Assembly (NCBI GenBank): GCA_964515335.1
Contig: CAZETS010000021.1
Location: 1 to 64,000 of the forward strand
DNA length: 64,000 nucleotides
Origin: TMED88 sp964515335
GTDB taxonomy: Bacteria; Myxococcota_A; UBA9160; UBA4427
Direction: 5' to 3'
Position 1 is the first letter of the stretch. The number at the start of each line of letters is the position of its first letter. Shown here piece after piece: positions 8,154 to 19,493 of the stretch. Under the pieces are notes generated by a model that saw nothing but the letters and a program-made list of their open reading frames with translations, did no database searches and was not told the origin of the DNA. Both the position numbers and the translations under genes were made by a program.

Positions 8154-9889
8154 CTACGAAAGGTGGTTGAGGTCGAGGAGGAAGACCGGGCTGCCGTCTT
8201 CGAGGAGGGTCAGACCCGCGAGCAGCCGCACCGGCACGAGCAGCTCCGGCACCGACTTCACGTAGATCTCCTGCTGACCCACGAAGCGATCGACGCGCAG
8301 CGCGACGCGCTCGCCCCGCAGCTCGATCAGCACCAGCAGCACGGGGTCGGTCTCGCCGCGCTCGGGGGTCACGCGAACCGGCGCGGCCAGGTCGAGCACC
8401 AGCACCGGGTCGTCGTCGACCAGCAGGAAGGACTCGCCGCCGGCGTCCTCCACCTGCTCGGGCCGGACCTCGAGGATCCGCTCGACCTTCGTGATGGGCA
8501 CCGCGAAGCGCTCGGAGCCGACGCCGACCACGAGCACGCGCTGCACCGCGGCGGAGACCGGCACCACGAGCGTCGTGCAGGTGCCGCGGCCCGGCTCGGT
8601 GGCGATCTCGATCGAGCCGCCCAGCGACTCGACGGTGGCCTTGACGGCGTCCATCCCCACGCCGCGGCCCGAGACGTCGGAGACGTTCGCCGCGGTCGAC
8701 AGTCCGGGCTCGAAGATGAAGGCCGCCACCTGGTCGGGCGGCAGGTCGTCCGCCAGATCCGCGTGGACCAGCCCGGCCGAGACGGCCCGGCGCAGCACCT
8801 TCTGCAGGTCGATGCCGCGGCCGTCGTCGCGCACGTCGAGCAGGATGCAGTCCTTCTGTCGCCGCGCTTCGATGACGAGCCGCCCCACTTCGCCCTTGTC
8901 CGCCGCCGCGCGCTCGGCCGGCGTCTCCAGGCCGTGGTCGACGGCGTTGCGCAGTACGTGGAGGAGCGGCTCGCCGAGCCGGTCGAGGATCGAGCGGTCG
9001 AGCTCGAGCTCGGCACCGACGATCTGCACCTCCACCCGCTTGCCGAGTCGCTCGGCGATCTTCCTCGCCGTGCGCGGCAGATTGTCGAGAACCCGCGCGA
9101 GCGGCGTGGTGCGCAGCTCCATGACCCGGCGCTGGAGCTCGGAGATGCGCCGCTCGACGCGGTCGAAGCCGGCGCCGACCTCGGCGTTCTGCTCCTGGCC
9201 GGCCGCGGCGCCGCGCAGCTGGCGCGAGCTGAGGATCACCTCACCGACCGCACCGAGGAAGCGATCGAGCGTGTCGGTGCGCACGCGCACCGTCGGGGCG
9301 AGGGGCCTGCCGTCGGGGTCGGGCGACTCCGGTGCAACGGGCCGCTCCTGGACGCCCGCCCCGGCCACCGCCGGCAGGGCCTCCCGGCCGTTTCCCCGGT
9401 CGCTCTGCCCTAGCTGCTCGAGCCCGTGCGGGAGGAAGGACAGCGCCTCATCGGGCTCGCCCCCGGGCTCGGGGATTTTTTTTTTGGGGGCGCCTCGTCG
9501 GGCGCCCACGACGCAGCGCCGGCCGCCGGCTCGGCGAGCGCCTCGAGCAGACCAGCGTCCGGCCCGGGCGGCTCGCCGGTCTCGCGCACGACCCCCACCA
9601 TGCGCTCCAACCCCTCGAGACCGCGGAAGAGCAGGGAGAGCTCGGCATCGCTCGACAGCTGGCCCGCGCTGCGGACCGTCTCCATGCGATCCTCGAGGGT
9701 GTGGGCGAGTTCGGCCACCGCGTCGTAGCCCAGGGAAGCCGCCATCGACTTGATGGAATGGGCCATGCGGAAGATCGTGTCGATCGACTCGGGACCGCCG
9801 CCGCCCTTCTCGAAATCGAGAAGCGACTGGCTGATCTCGCTCAGATGCTCCGCCGCCTCTTCGAGGAAGAGCTTCTGATACTTGGCCAT
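8154..9889 (-). CDS. cheA: CheA sensor histidine kinase, split into two frames at a run of ten A
   Basis: The first frame from ATG 9889 encodes an HPt domain with phospho-acceptor His44 (FRMAHSIKSMAAS). It would stop at 9410 after 159 residues. The second frame, ending at 8154, encodes the linker, dimerisation helices, HATPase domain (N-box HVLRNAVDHGLE, G-box VRDDGRGIDL, GRGVGMDAV) and a CheW-like P5 domain. The frames meet at coding-strand CCA AAA AAA AAA TCC (9476-9485). A minus-one shift, or one extra A in the mRNA or DNA, gives PKKKIPEPGGE and a full protein of about 578 residues. No CheY-binding P2 domain is evident. It starts 16 bases after cheY. Confidence 0.85.
9476..9485 (-). other. 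Slippery A10 tract at the cheA frame change
   Basis: Ten consecutive A on the coding strand, flanked by C-rich sequence, is out of character for this GC-rich DNA. It contains the A-AAA-AAA heptamer used in minus-one frameshifting and is also long enough for transcriptional slippage or for a homopolymer base-count error. It separates the HPt domain from the kinase body. Confidence 0.6.
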
Positions 9890-9905
9890 GTCGAGCACCA
9901 AGGGA

Positions 9906-10274
9906 TCAAATCTCCTTGTCGAGAACCCTGGCGAGCGTCTCGAGCACGATGTCCGGCTTGAAGGGCTTCACGATGAAGTCCTTCGCGCCGGCCTGGAGCG
10001 CCTCCATGACCAGGGTCTCCTGGCCGAGCGCGCTGCACATCACGACCTGCGCGTCGGGATGGCTGGCCAGGATGCTCTTCACGGCGTCGATGCCCGAGCG
10101 CTTGGGCATCACGATGTCCATCGTGACGACGTCGGGCGAGAGCTCCTCGAACTGCTCCACGGCCTCGATGCCGTTGGTGGCCTCGCCCACCACCTCGTAG
10201 CCCTCGGGCTCGATGATCTCGCGGATCATCTGCCGCATGAAGGACGCGTCGTCCGCAATCAGAACTCGTGCCAT
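9906..10274 (-). CDS. cheY: CheY-like single-domain response regulator
   Basis: 122 residues, the length of one receiver domain. The acidic pocket D8-D9, phospho-acceptor Asp53 (VVTMDIVMP), the conserved Ser/Thr in MCSALGQ and the Lys of FIVKPFKPD are all present. ATG at 10274 is preceded by GGGGAGTACG. It sits between cheW and cheA in the operon and is the likely target of CheA and CheC; in motile cells CheY-P acts on the flagellar switch. No flagellar or pilus genes are in the window, so the output could also be gliding or gene control. Confidence 0.9.
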   Translation of the reverse strand: MARVLIADDASFMRQMIREIIEPEGYEVVGEATNGIEAVEQFEELSPDVVTMDIVMPKRSGIDAVKSILASHPDAQVVMCSALGQETLVMEALQAGAKDFIVKPFKPDIVLETLARVLDKEI

Positions 10275-10302
10275 CGTACTCCCCTGGTTGACCGGCACGC
10301 CG

Positions 10303-10791
10303 CTACAGGGCGGCGCGCTCGATGATCTCTCCCGCCCGCGCCACCAACAGACGCGGACACAACACGGCCACGATGCGGCCGTCCACCGGACGCCGCTCCG
10401 CCACCAGATTCGCCGGGCGGCCGCCACTGGCGCCACCCTCGATCAGTCCCACCACGCGATCCACCGGCATGCCGAGCCGCGCCGCCTCGTCGCCGCGGTC
10501 CGACACCACCAGCACCTGGGCGCGCAGCACGCCGTCTTCGTCCTCGCCGAGGGCGTCCTCGGCCACGGCGCCACCCGCTTCGTCCGCGGCCAGCAGCGGG
10601 CCGCTGGCGACGAGCGGCAGCGGATCGCCGTGCCAGTTCATCACGCCGGCCACGCTGGTCCGCACACCGGGCACACAGGTCGCGCGATCGGCCTCGGCCA
10701 CCTCGAGGACCGATTCGATGGGCAGCGCGTAGAGGGACTCCGAGACCTCGAAGGCCAGCAACCGCTCGGCCGTCGCCCCGGCGGCCCTCAC
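10303..10791 (-). CDS. cheW: CheW-like coupling protein
   Basis: 162 residues with the CheW fold pattern: LLAFEVSESLYALPIESVLEV at the start (first beta strands), VAGVMNWHGDPLPLV in the middle and GMPVDRVVGLIE near the end. It links receptors to CheA. The GTG at 10791 overlaps the MCP stop by four bases (10788-10791), which implies coupled translation of receptor and adaptor. A low-complexity acidic insert (EDALGEDEDG) sits in the middle. Confidence 0.82.
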   Translation of the reverse strand: MRAAGATAERLLAFEVSESLYALPIESVLEVAEADRATCVPGVRTSVAGVMNWHGDPLPLVASGPLLAADEAGGAVAEDALGEDEDGVLRAQVLVVSDRGDEAARLGMPVDRVVGLIEGGASGGRPANLVAERRPVDGRIVAVLCPRLLVARAGEIIERAAL

Positions 10792-12098
10792 GAGCGCGCC
10801 TCCGCGCCGGCGCCGGGCGCGCCCGCGGCGAGCGGCGACTGCCCGGTGCGGAAGTTGTGCAGACCGCGATTCAGCTCGTCGGCCAGCTTGGCGAGCGCCT
10901 GGGCGCGGTCGACGATGGCCGCTACCCCGCCGAGCTGGGTGTCGGCGGTGGTCGCCATCTGCTCGATCGCCTTGCCGTTGCCGGCGGCCACCCGCGCGAT
11001 CTCGCTCATCGACGCCACCATCGTCTCGGAGTGCATGGCGTGGCTGTCCGCCCCGTGGAAGATCTCCTCGGAGCGCGCCGCCGCCTCGCCCACCGCGGTG
11101 CTGATCTGCTCGAGCGATGCGGCGATGGTGTTCACGTCCTCGCGGCCCTCGCCGATCACCTGGCTCGACTGGCGCATTTCGTCGGCCACCGAGTCGGTGT
11201 CGGCCTGGATCTCGTGGATCAGCGAGGTGATCTCGTCGGCGCTGCGTCCGGCGCTCTCGGAGAGCTTGCGGATCTCGTCGGCCACCACCGAGAAGCCGCG
11301 ACCGGCCTCACCCGCCCGCGCGGCCTCGATGGAGGCGTTCAGGGAGAGCAGGTTCGTGCGGTGGGCGACGTCGGTGATGATCTCTGTGATCTGGTTGACG
11401 TGGCGGGTCTTGGCCTCGAGCTGGAAGACCTTGGCGCCGGTCTGCTCCACGCCCTCGAAGACGTTGCGCATCTTGTCGATCGCCAGCCGGGTGACGCCGA
11501 CGCCGGTTGCGGCGGTCTGGTTGGCCTCGGCCGCGAAGCCGAAGGCCTCGCGCGCGCGCTCGGCGTTGCGCTCGATCTCGGACGACATCTCCTGGATCTG
11601 ATGCGTCGCGTTCTCGATCAGGCTCTGCTGCTGCTCGACACTCCCCGCCACCTCCGAGATGGTCGCCGTGATGCCTTCGGTGCCATGCCGGACCGATTCG
11701 ATCGAGTCGCGCAGCTCGCTGGCCTCGCTGGTCACGGCGCCGGCGGTGTTCTGCACGTGGGCGACGAGCACGCCGAGGCGGTCGATCATCGCGTTCATGT
11801 CGTCGAGCAGGTCGTCGGTCTCGTCACGCAGGAGCCACTGCGTGGTGCTCGGCCCGATCTCGGCGCTGAGATTTCCCTCGCAGATCTGCGAGGTGACGTC
11901 GCGCAGGCGGGAGAAGTTCTGACCCAGCATGCGCGACAGCGAGAAACCGATGGCGCCGCCCACGCCGAGGGCGACGAAGAGCGATCCCCAGGTCGAGAAG
12001 TCGATCCCGGCCGCCCGGATGATCTGCGGCAGCCCGAAGGTGGCCCCGGCCACCACGAGCGAGCCCACCACGAATTTGACCGTGAGCGTCAATCGCAC
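10788..12098 (-). CDS. Methyl-accepting chemotaxis protein without a large sensory domain
   Basis: About 436 residues from GTG 12098. Two hydrophobic segments (VKFVVGSLVVAGATFGLPQII and WGSLFVALGVGGAIGF) are separated by only about ten residues, so almost no periplasmic domain exists. A HAMP-like linker and a long coiled coil follow, with the signalling tip around RTNLLSLNASIEAARAGE and GRGFSVVADEIRKLSE. The start is uncertain: the frame is open further upstream into thiL, but no convincing site is seen, and RLTLTVKF is a typical membrane entry. It may sense membrane state or use a cytoplasmic or partner input. It is the first gene of the chemotaxis set, 133 bases after thiL. Confidence 0.85.
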   Translation of the reverse strand: MRLTLTVKFVVGSLVVAGATFGLPQIIRAAGIDFSTWGSLFVALGVGGAIGFSLSRMLGQNFSRLRDVTSQICEGNLSAEIGPSTTQWLLRDETDDLLDDMNAMIDRLGVLVAHVQNTAGAVTSEASELRDSIESVRHGTEGITATISEVAGSVEQQQSLIENATHQIQEMSSEIERNAERAREAFGFAAEANQTAATGVGVTRLAIDKMRNVFEGVEQTGAKVFQLEAKTRHVNQITEIITDVAHRTNLLSLNASIEAARAGEAGRGFSVVADEIRKLSESAGRSADEITSLIHEIQADTDSVADEMRQSSQVIGEGREDVNTIAASLEQISTAVGEAAARSEEIFHGADSHAMHSETMVASMSEIARVAAGNGKAIEQMATTADTQLGGVAAIVDRAQALAKLADELNRGLHNFRTGQSPLAAGAPGAGAEARS

Positions 12099-12231
12099 AC
12101 GGGTCGTATCGGCCCACTCGCGAAGAGGCTTGATCGCGCATCGTCGCCCCGGCTGCGCGGATCCGGCGGGGTTCCGGGGAGGTCGCCCTCCCCCGCCTAC
12201 CCGGCCGGGCGGCGCCGCGCGACCGCTGGGC

Positions 12232-13182
12232 TCACCAGTGCCGCCAACCCGCCTCGACCGGCAGGCCCTGCAGGCCCGGCGTTCGCGTGGCACTGCCGAT
12301 TTCCGTCACCGTCACACCGAGACGCCGCGCAAGCGCCGCCTCGCTGGCTCCGGGCGCGCCGGGTCGCAGCGCAAAGAGGAGCTCGTAGTCCTCGCCCCCC
12401 GACGCGGCGAGGGCGACCGGGTCGCGGCCGAGCGCCGCGCAGGCGCGCGCGTAGCCCCGCGGCAGCGGCAGCCGCGACGCGTCGATCTCGAGGCCGACGC
12501 CGCTCGCCTCGGCGAGGTGCAAGGCGTCGCCGGCAAGGCCGTCCGAAATGTCGATGCAGACCCGGCAGGACTGCATCCGGGCCAGGGCCCTGCCCGCCTC
12601 GATGCGCGGCGCGGGCACGTGGCGCGCGCGCCGCCGGCCGGCCTGCGCCCGCAGGCGGTCGAGCACACCCCGACCGAGGTCGCCGGTGACGAACAGCCGA
12701 TCACCGGGCCGCAGTGCGTCGCGGCGCAAAGCGTGGCCGCGCCGCACCGCGCCGACCACCGCGATGGAGAGCTGCAGCTGCCGCGATCGCGTGAGGTTGC
12801 CCCCGACCAGCGGGCAGCCGTGGGCGCTCGCCTCCTCGAGCATCCCGCCGAGCAGGTCGTCGAAGCGCCGCAGCGCAAGCGCCGGCGGCGCCGACATCGC
12901 GCAGGTGAAGCCGAGCGGGCGCGCCCCCATGGCGGCCAGGTCGGAGAGGTTGGCGACCAGGGCGCGCCGGCCGACCGCACGGGCGGTCTGGATCGACCAG
13001 TCGAAGTGCACGCCCTCCACACAGGCGTCGGTGGTGAGCACCACGTCCTCGCCGCCCCGCGCGCGCAGCACCGCGGCATCGTCTCCGATGCCGATCACGA
13101 CGCCCGAGGCGCGCTGCGAGCCCGCGCGCCTGCGGATCCGGTCGATCAGTCCGAACTCGCCGAGCTCTGCGATCGTGCGCAT
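12232..13182 (-). CDS. thiL: Thiamine-monophosphate kinase
   Basis: 316 residues with the AIRS/PurM-type kinase features: IGDDAAVL near residue 32, LTTDACVEGVHFDW, ANLSDLAAMGARPLG, VGGNLTRS and DISDGLAGDALHLAE, then SGGEDYELLF. It phosphorylates thiamine monophosphate to the diphosphate, the last step of cofactor synthesis. The N-terminus MRTIAELGEFGLIDRI matches the family start. It lies just upstream of the chemotaxis genes on the same strand. That pairing has no obvious functional meaning. Confidence 0.93.
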   Translation of the reverse strand: MRTIAELGEFGLIDRIRRRAGSQRASGVVIGIGDDAAVLRARGGEDVVLTTDACVEGVHFDWSIQTARAVGRRALVANLSDLAAMGARPLGFTCAMSAPPALALRRFDDLLGGMLEEASAHGCPLVGGNLTRSRQLQLSIAVVGAVRRGHALRRDALRPGDRLFVTGDLGRGVLDRLRAQAGRRRARHVPAPRIEAGRALARMQSCRVCIDISDGLAGDALHLAEASGVGLEIDASRLPLPRGYARACAALGRDPVALAASGGEDYELLFALRPGAPGASEAALARRLGVTVTEIGSATRTPGLQGLPVEAGWRHW

Positions 13183-13267
13183 GCACGCAAGCTAGCAGCC
13201 GGACGGCGTCGACCCGAGCCACGAGTCGCCGCGCGCTCGCCGCCGGGCTCTCGCTCTTCAGGTCTGG

Positions 13268-15679
<2,412 letters not shown>

Positions 15680-15913
15680 GCAGCGTGTTTCGACGCCGCA
15701 CCAGTTTTGCTTTAGGAAGTCTCAGAAGAGGGAATGCGTGCGCGCTGCGCATCGCGGGATACGTCTTGCACGACCCGACCGACGCCCCTGCCCACACGGC
15801 GCCCGCGTGCCGAGTTGCCGCCGGATGAGCGTGCAGATTTCACCGCAACCGCGGGCTCGACGCGCCGCGCGCCAGCGCGATCGATCACGCGCAGGGGCGG
15901 CCGGCCAGTCGTG

Positions 15914-18130
15914 TCAGTCGATCCCCACGAAACGCCCGCCGCGCACCTGCAGGAGGAAGGGCCGCTTGCGCGCGTTGCCGTCGGGCTCGATGCTGATCAC
16001 ACCCGAGACGCCGGGATAACCCCGCACCCGCAGCACTCCGTCCCGCACGTCTTCGCGCTCTTCGCGTCCGCGGGCGACCTGCTCGAGCACGAGGTTAGCC
16101 GCGTCGAAGGCATCCGAGGCCAGCGGCGCCGGCGGCTCACCGAAGCTCGCCTCGTAGTCGCCGACGAACGCCCGGATCGCATCGAAGCCGCTCTCGCGAT
16201 GGAACGGTGTGGCGATCACCGCACCGCGCACGTGGCGCCGCCCCACCCGCAACAGGCTCGAATCGTTCCACTCGCTCGACCCGAGCAGCTGCACGCCCAC
16301 CACCTCGTGATAGGCGAGCTGCGGCACGAGCAGGCCGATGCGCTCGTGCGAGTCGGGAATGAAGAGCGCGTCGAAGTCGACGATGGGCGGCAGGGGCTCG
16401 GCCTCGGGTCCGAGCAGCTCGTAGAGGGTGCGGCGCAGCAGCGCCGCGTCCTCCGGTTCGAGGCGCCGACCCCGCCGCAGCGCCTGGGCGCGCTCTTCGA
16501 GGGCGATCGACTCGTTGGTGGTGAGCAGATCGAAGCCCACCATGCTGCGGATGGCTTCGCTGTAGTCGGTGGCCTCCGGGTCGTAGGCGGCCGCCGCCAC
16601 GATGGTGCCGCCCTGCTCGAGCACCGCATCCCAGAAGCGCGTCCGCATGCCGCGGCCGTAACGCGACCGGGGGTAGAGGACCGCAAAGCGCTCGGCGCCG
16701 AGCTCGCCCACCGCGTGGTCGACCAGGAAGCCCACCTCGTCGTCGGGCGTCATGCGCAGCCTGAACACGTAGTCGCGCTCGCTCGAGATCTCGATGCGGT
16801 TCGACAGCGTGAGCAGCGGAACGCCCGCCGCCTCGGCCTCGCGGGCCGCCGCCTCGGACTCGTCGGAGAAGATCGGACCGACGATCGCGACGACCGCTTC
16901 GTCGGCGGCGAGCTCGCGGACCGCCTGGGCGGCCCGCCCCGGCGCCCCGCCCGTGTCACGCACGATCAGCCGCACGCCCTCCTGGATCCGGATCTCGCGA
17001 TCGGCCACGAAGGAATCCGTGTCGCTCAGCCCCGGCGCCGGCGCAGAGACCTCGGGCAACACCTCGTCCGCCTCGAGCTCCGGCAGCTCGGTGTCGAAGA
17101 CGCGCGCGGCGAGCAGCAGCCCGCGCAGCGCCTCCTCGCCAAAGGGCGCATAGCGGCCCGACAGCGGCAGCACCACGCCGATCGTCGCGGTCACGCCGTC
17201 GAGTGTGACGCGCGGTTGCCGGGCGGCGTCGCGCCAGCTGGGAAGCTCGTCGCTCAGCGCCAGCTCGCCCCCGAGTCCGAGCCGCAGCTCGAGGCTCGCG
17301 AGCCGCTCCTCGTCGCGGGCGGTCAGCTCGTAGCGGCGGGCCTGGTCGACCAGCCGTTCGGCGTCGCGGAAGTCGCCCGCGGCGAGCGCGTGGCGGGCGA
17401 GCAGCAAGCGGATGCGCCCGGCCGGCGGCGGGCCGCGCAGGTCGACGGCCGCGCGACCGAGCTGCTCCACCGTCATCGCAACCAGCAGCCCGTCGATCTC
17501 GGCGTCGATCGCTTCGAGGGTCTCGCCGAGCCGCACCGACAGCGCCGAGCCGGCCTGATCGGCGGGCGCCGCGGCGATCTCCTCTTCCACCACCTCACGC
17601 AGCCCGGCGATGGCGACCACCTGCTCCACGGGATCGTCGGCCAGCTGCGCGAGCAGCCGATGGAAGGCGCGCCGGTCCGCCCGGTCGAGGCGGTCGACGC
17701 GCACCGGCCCGAGCAGCTCGCGCGCGCGGAGCGGGTCGCCCCGGCCGACCTCCCAGCGCGCCAGCCGCACCCGCACCGAGTCGGCGCGATCGCCGTCGGG
17801 ATAGCGCTCGACCACCGTTTCGAGCCAGCGGAAGGCGTCGTCGCGGCGGCCCTCCACCAGCGACAGGCGGGCCAGCTCCTCGGCGGCGTCGTCGGCCAGC
17901 GCACTCGTCGGCCGGGTCTCGATGAACGACTCGAGGGCGGCGGCCGCGGCCGCGGGGTCCGCGGGCAGCTCGGCCATCGCCGACTGATAGGCGAGCCGCT
18001 CGCCCTCGCTCACCGGCGCTTCGGCGGGGCGGCCGCCCGGCCCGGCACAGCCCGCCCCCAGCAGGACGCACAGCCAGGCCAGCACGAACGGGACCCACGC
18101 GCGAGCGGTCCGGTTGGGGGTGCAGTGCAT
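15914..18130 (-). CDS. LpoA-like lipoprotein with TPR region and type-1 periplasmic binding fold
   Basis: 738 residues. The signal peptide ends in a lipobox (LLGAGC). A helical TPR-like half (about 40-240: RPTSALADDAAEELA, WLETVVERYPDGDRAD) precedes a periplasmic-binding-protein half with IGVVLPLSGRYAPFGEEAL and VVAIVGPIFSDESEAAA. This matches the organisation of LpoA, the outer-membrane activator of penicillin-binding protein 1A, although ABC-transporter ligand binders share the second half. It starts two bases after the dnaJ stop and so belongs to the heat-shock transcript, suggesting an envelope function expressed under stress (inference). Confidence 0.75.
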   Translation of the reverse strand: MHCTPNRTARAWVPFVLAWLCVLLGAGCAGPGGRPAEAPVSEGERLAYQSAMAELPADPAAAAAALESFIETRPTSALADDAAEELARLSLVEGRRDDAFRWLETVVERYPDGDRADSVRVRLARWEVGRGDPLRARELLGPVRVDRLDRADRRAFHRLLAQLADDPVEQVVAIAGLREVVEEEIAAAPADQAGSALSVRLGETLEAIDAEIDGLLVAMTVEQLGRAAVDLRGPPPAGRIRLLLARHALAAGDFRDAERLVDQARRYELTARDEERLASLELRLGLGGELALSDELPSWRDAARQPRVTLDGVTATIGVVLPLSGRYAPFGEEALRGLLLAARVFDTELPELEADEVLPEVSAPAPGLSDTDSFVADREIRIQEGVRLIVRDTGGAPGRAAQAVRELAADEAVVAIVGPIFSDESEAAAREAEAAGVPLLTLSNRIEISSERDYVFRLRMTPDDEVGFLVDHAVGELGAERFAVLYPRSRYGRGMRTRFWDAVLEQGGTIVAAAAYDPEATDYSEAIRSMVGFDLLTTNESIALEERAQALRRGRRLEPEDAALLRRTLYELLGPEAEPLPPIVDFDALFIPDSHERIGLLVPQLAYHEVVGVQLLGSSEWNDSSLLRVGRRHVRGAVIATPFHRESGFDAIRAFVGDYEASFGEPPAPLASDAFDAANLVLEQVARGREEREDVRDGVLRVRGYPGVSGVISIEPDGNARKRPFLLQVRGGRFVGID

Positions 18131-18132
18131 GA

Positions 18133-19287
18133 TCAGTCGAAGAAATCCCGCAGCTTCTCGACGAAGCTCTTGTGGGCCGGTGAGACCTCGATGCCCGTCT
18201 CGTGCGCGAACTCCTCGAGCAGCTCGCGCTGCCGCGGCGTGAGTCGCGTGGGCACCTCGACGAAGAGTCGCACATAGAGATCGCCGCGCATCCGCGACAG
18301 CTGCCGCGCGTCGGCCCGGGGCGCGAGCGGCGGCAGGCCGGCGCCGTGGAGCGGCAGCACCTTGCCCGTCTGCGTGCCCTCCGGAACCGTCACCTTCACC
18401 TTGCCCTCGAGCGTCGGCACCTCGATCTCGGCGCCGAGCGCTGCCTGCACGAAGGTCACCGGAACCTCGACGTGCAGATCGGTGCCGTCGCGTTGGAAGA
18501 GCGGGTGCTCGCGCACGCTGATCACCACGTAGAGATCGCCGGCGGGACCGCCCGCTATGCCGGCCTCGCCCTCGCCCACCAGCCGCAGGCGCGAGCCGTC
18601 GTCGACGCCGGCCGGCACGCGCACCTGCAGGGTCTGCCGGCCCTCGAGGCGGCCGCTGCCGCGGCAATCCCGACACGGGTCGCGGATGATCTCGCCCGCG
18701 CCGCCGCAGACGTCGCAGGTGCGGTTGACGCGGAAGAAGCCCTGCTGGAAGACGATCTGGCCGGCACCGCCGCACTGCTCGCACGACTCGGCGCGACTGC
18801 CCGGCGCCGCGCCCGATCCCGAGCACGACTCGCAGCCGCGCATCTTGGGAATCTTGATGGCCGGCTCGACGCCGTTGCGCACGTCGTCGAGGTCGATCTC
18901 GAGGTTGTAGCGGAGGTCGGCCCCGCGCTGGCCGCGGCCGCCCCGGCGCCCGCCACCGAAGCCCCCGCGGCCGCCGCCGAAGATGTCGCCGAACAGGTCG
19001 TTGAAGATGTCGGTGAAACCGCCGAGGTCGCCGAAGTCCATCCCGGGCCCGCCCGGGCCCGCGCCGAGCCCGGCGTGGCCGAAGCGGTCGTAGCGCGCAC
19101 GCTTCTCCGGATCGGACAGCACCGCGTAGGCCTCGGAGACCTCCTTGAAGCGCTCCTCGGCGCCGGCGTCGTCCGGGTTGCGATCGGGGTGGTACTGCAG
19201 GGCGAGGTTGCGGTACGCCTTCTTGAGCGCCCCCTCGTCGACGCCCCGATCGACGCCGAGCACCTCGTAGTAGTCGCGCTTGCTCAA
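18133..19287 (-). CDS. dnaJ: Chaperone DnaJ (type I Hsp40)
   Basis: 384 residues. J domain (MSKRDYYEVLGVDRG, HPD motif in YHPDRNPDD), Gly/Phe-rich linker (GFTDIFNDLFGDIFGGG), four zinc-binding C-x-x-C-x-G-x-G repeats (CESCSGSG, CEQCGGAG, CDVCGGAG, CRDCRGSG), then the substrate domain. It is the co-chaperone of DnaK. The start is TTG at 19287, preceded by GGAGCC. It lies 206 bases after dnaK and directly before the lipoprotein gene. Confidence 0.96.
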   Translation of the reverse strand: MSKRDYYEVLGVDRGVDEGALKKAYRNLALQYHPDRNPDDAGAEERFKEVSEAYAVLSDPEKRARYDRFGHAGLGAGPGGPGMDFGDLGGFTDIFNDLFGDIFGGGRGGFGGGRRGGRGQRGADLRYNLEIDLDDVRNGVEPAIKIPKMRGCESCSGSGAAPGSRAESCEQCGGAGQIVFQQGFFRVNRTCDVCGGAGEIIRDPCRDCRGSGRLEGRQTLQVRVPAGVDDGSRLRLVGEGEAGIAGGPAGDLYVVISVREHPLFQRDGTDLHVEVPVTFVQAALGAEIEVPTLEGKVKVTVPEGTQTGKVLPLHGAGLPPLAPRADARQLSRMRGDLYVRLFVEVPTRLTPRQRELLEEFAHETGIEVSPAHKSFVEKLRDFFD

Positions 19288-19493
19288 GGGCTGGCTCCGA
19301 AGGCTCGAGTCACGGCAGCAGCGCGCGCCCGCATGCAGGTCGCGCTCATCGAGCGGCGTCGGATCGTTCCCGACCGGCGCCTGTCAAGCCCCGGACACCC
19401 CGCTCGGCGGCGGGAGTCTGCCCGCTCGCGCACGGCGGCGCAAAGACGCCCGGGGCGGGGCGACGGCTCCCTTGGGGACTTGCCCGCCGGCCG

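Noticed and set aside
8154..9889. cheA as a pseudogene
   Set aside because: Apart from the A10 tract both halves are intact and conserved. One base restores the frame, so an error or programmed shift is more likely than decay.
12099..12231. Extra small gene or longer MCP N-terminus between thiL and the MCP
   Set aside because: The open frame is Arg/Pro/Gly-rich, runs into thiL and lacks a ribosome-binding site. A separate 105-codon frame starting at 12141 is also featureless.
15680..15913. Heat-shock sigma-32 promoter upstream of lon
   Set aside because: No CTTGAA-type and CCCCAT-type boxes with suitable spacing could be found in this 234-base region; it shows no gene either.
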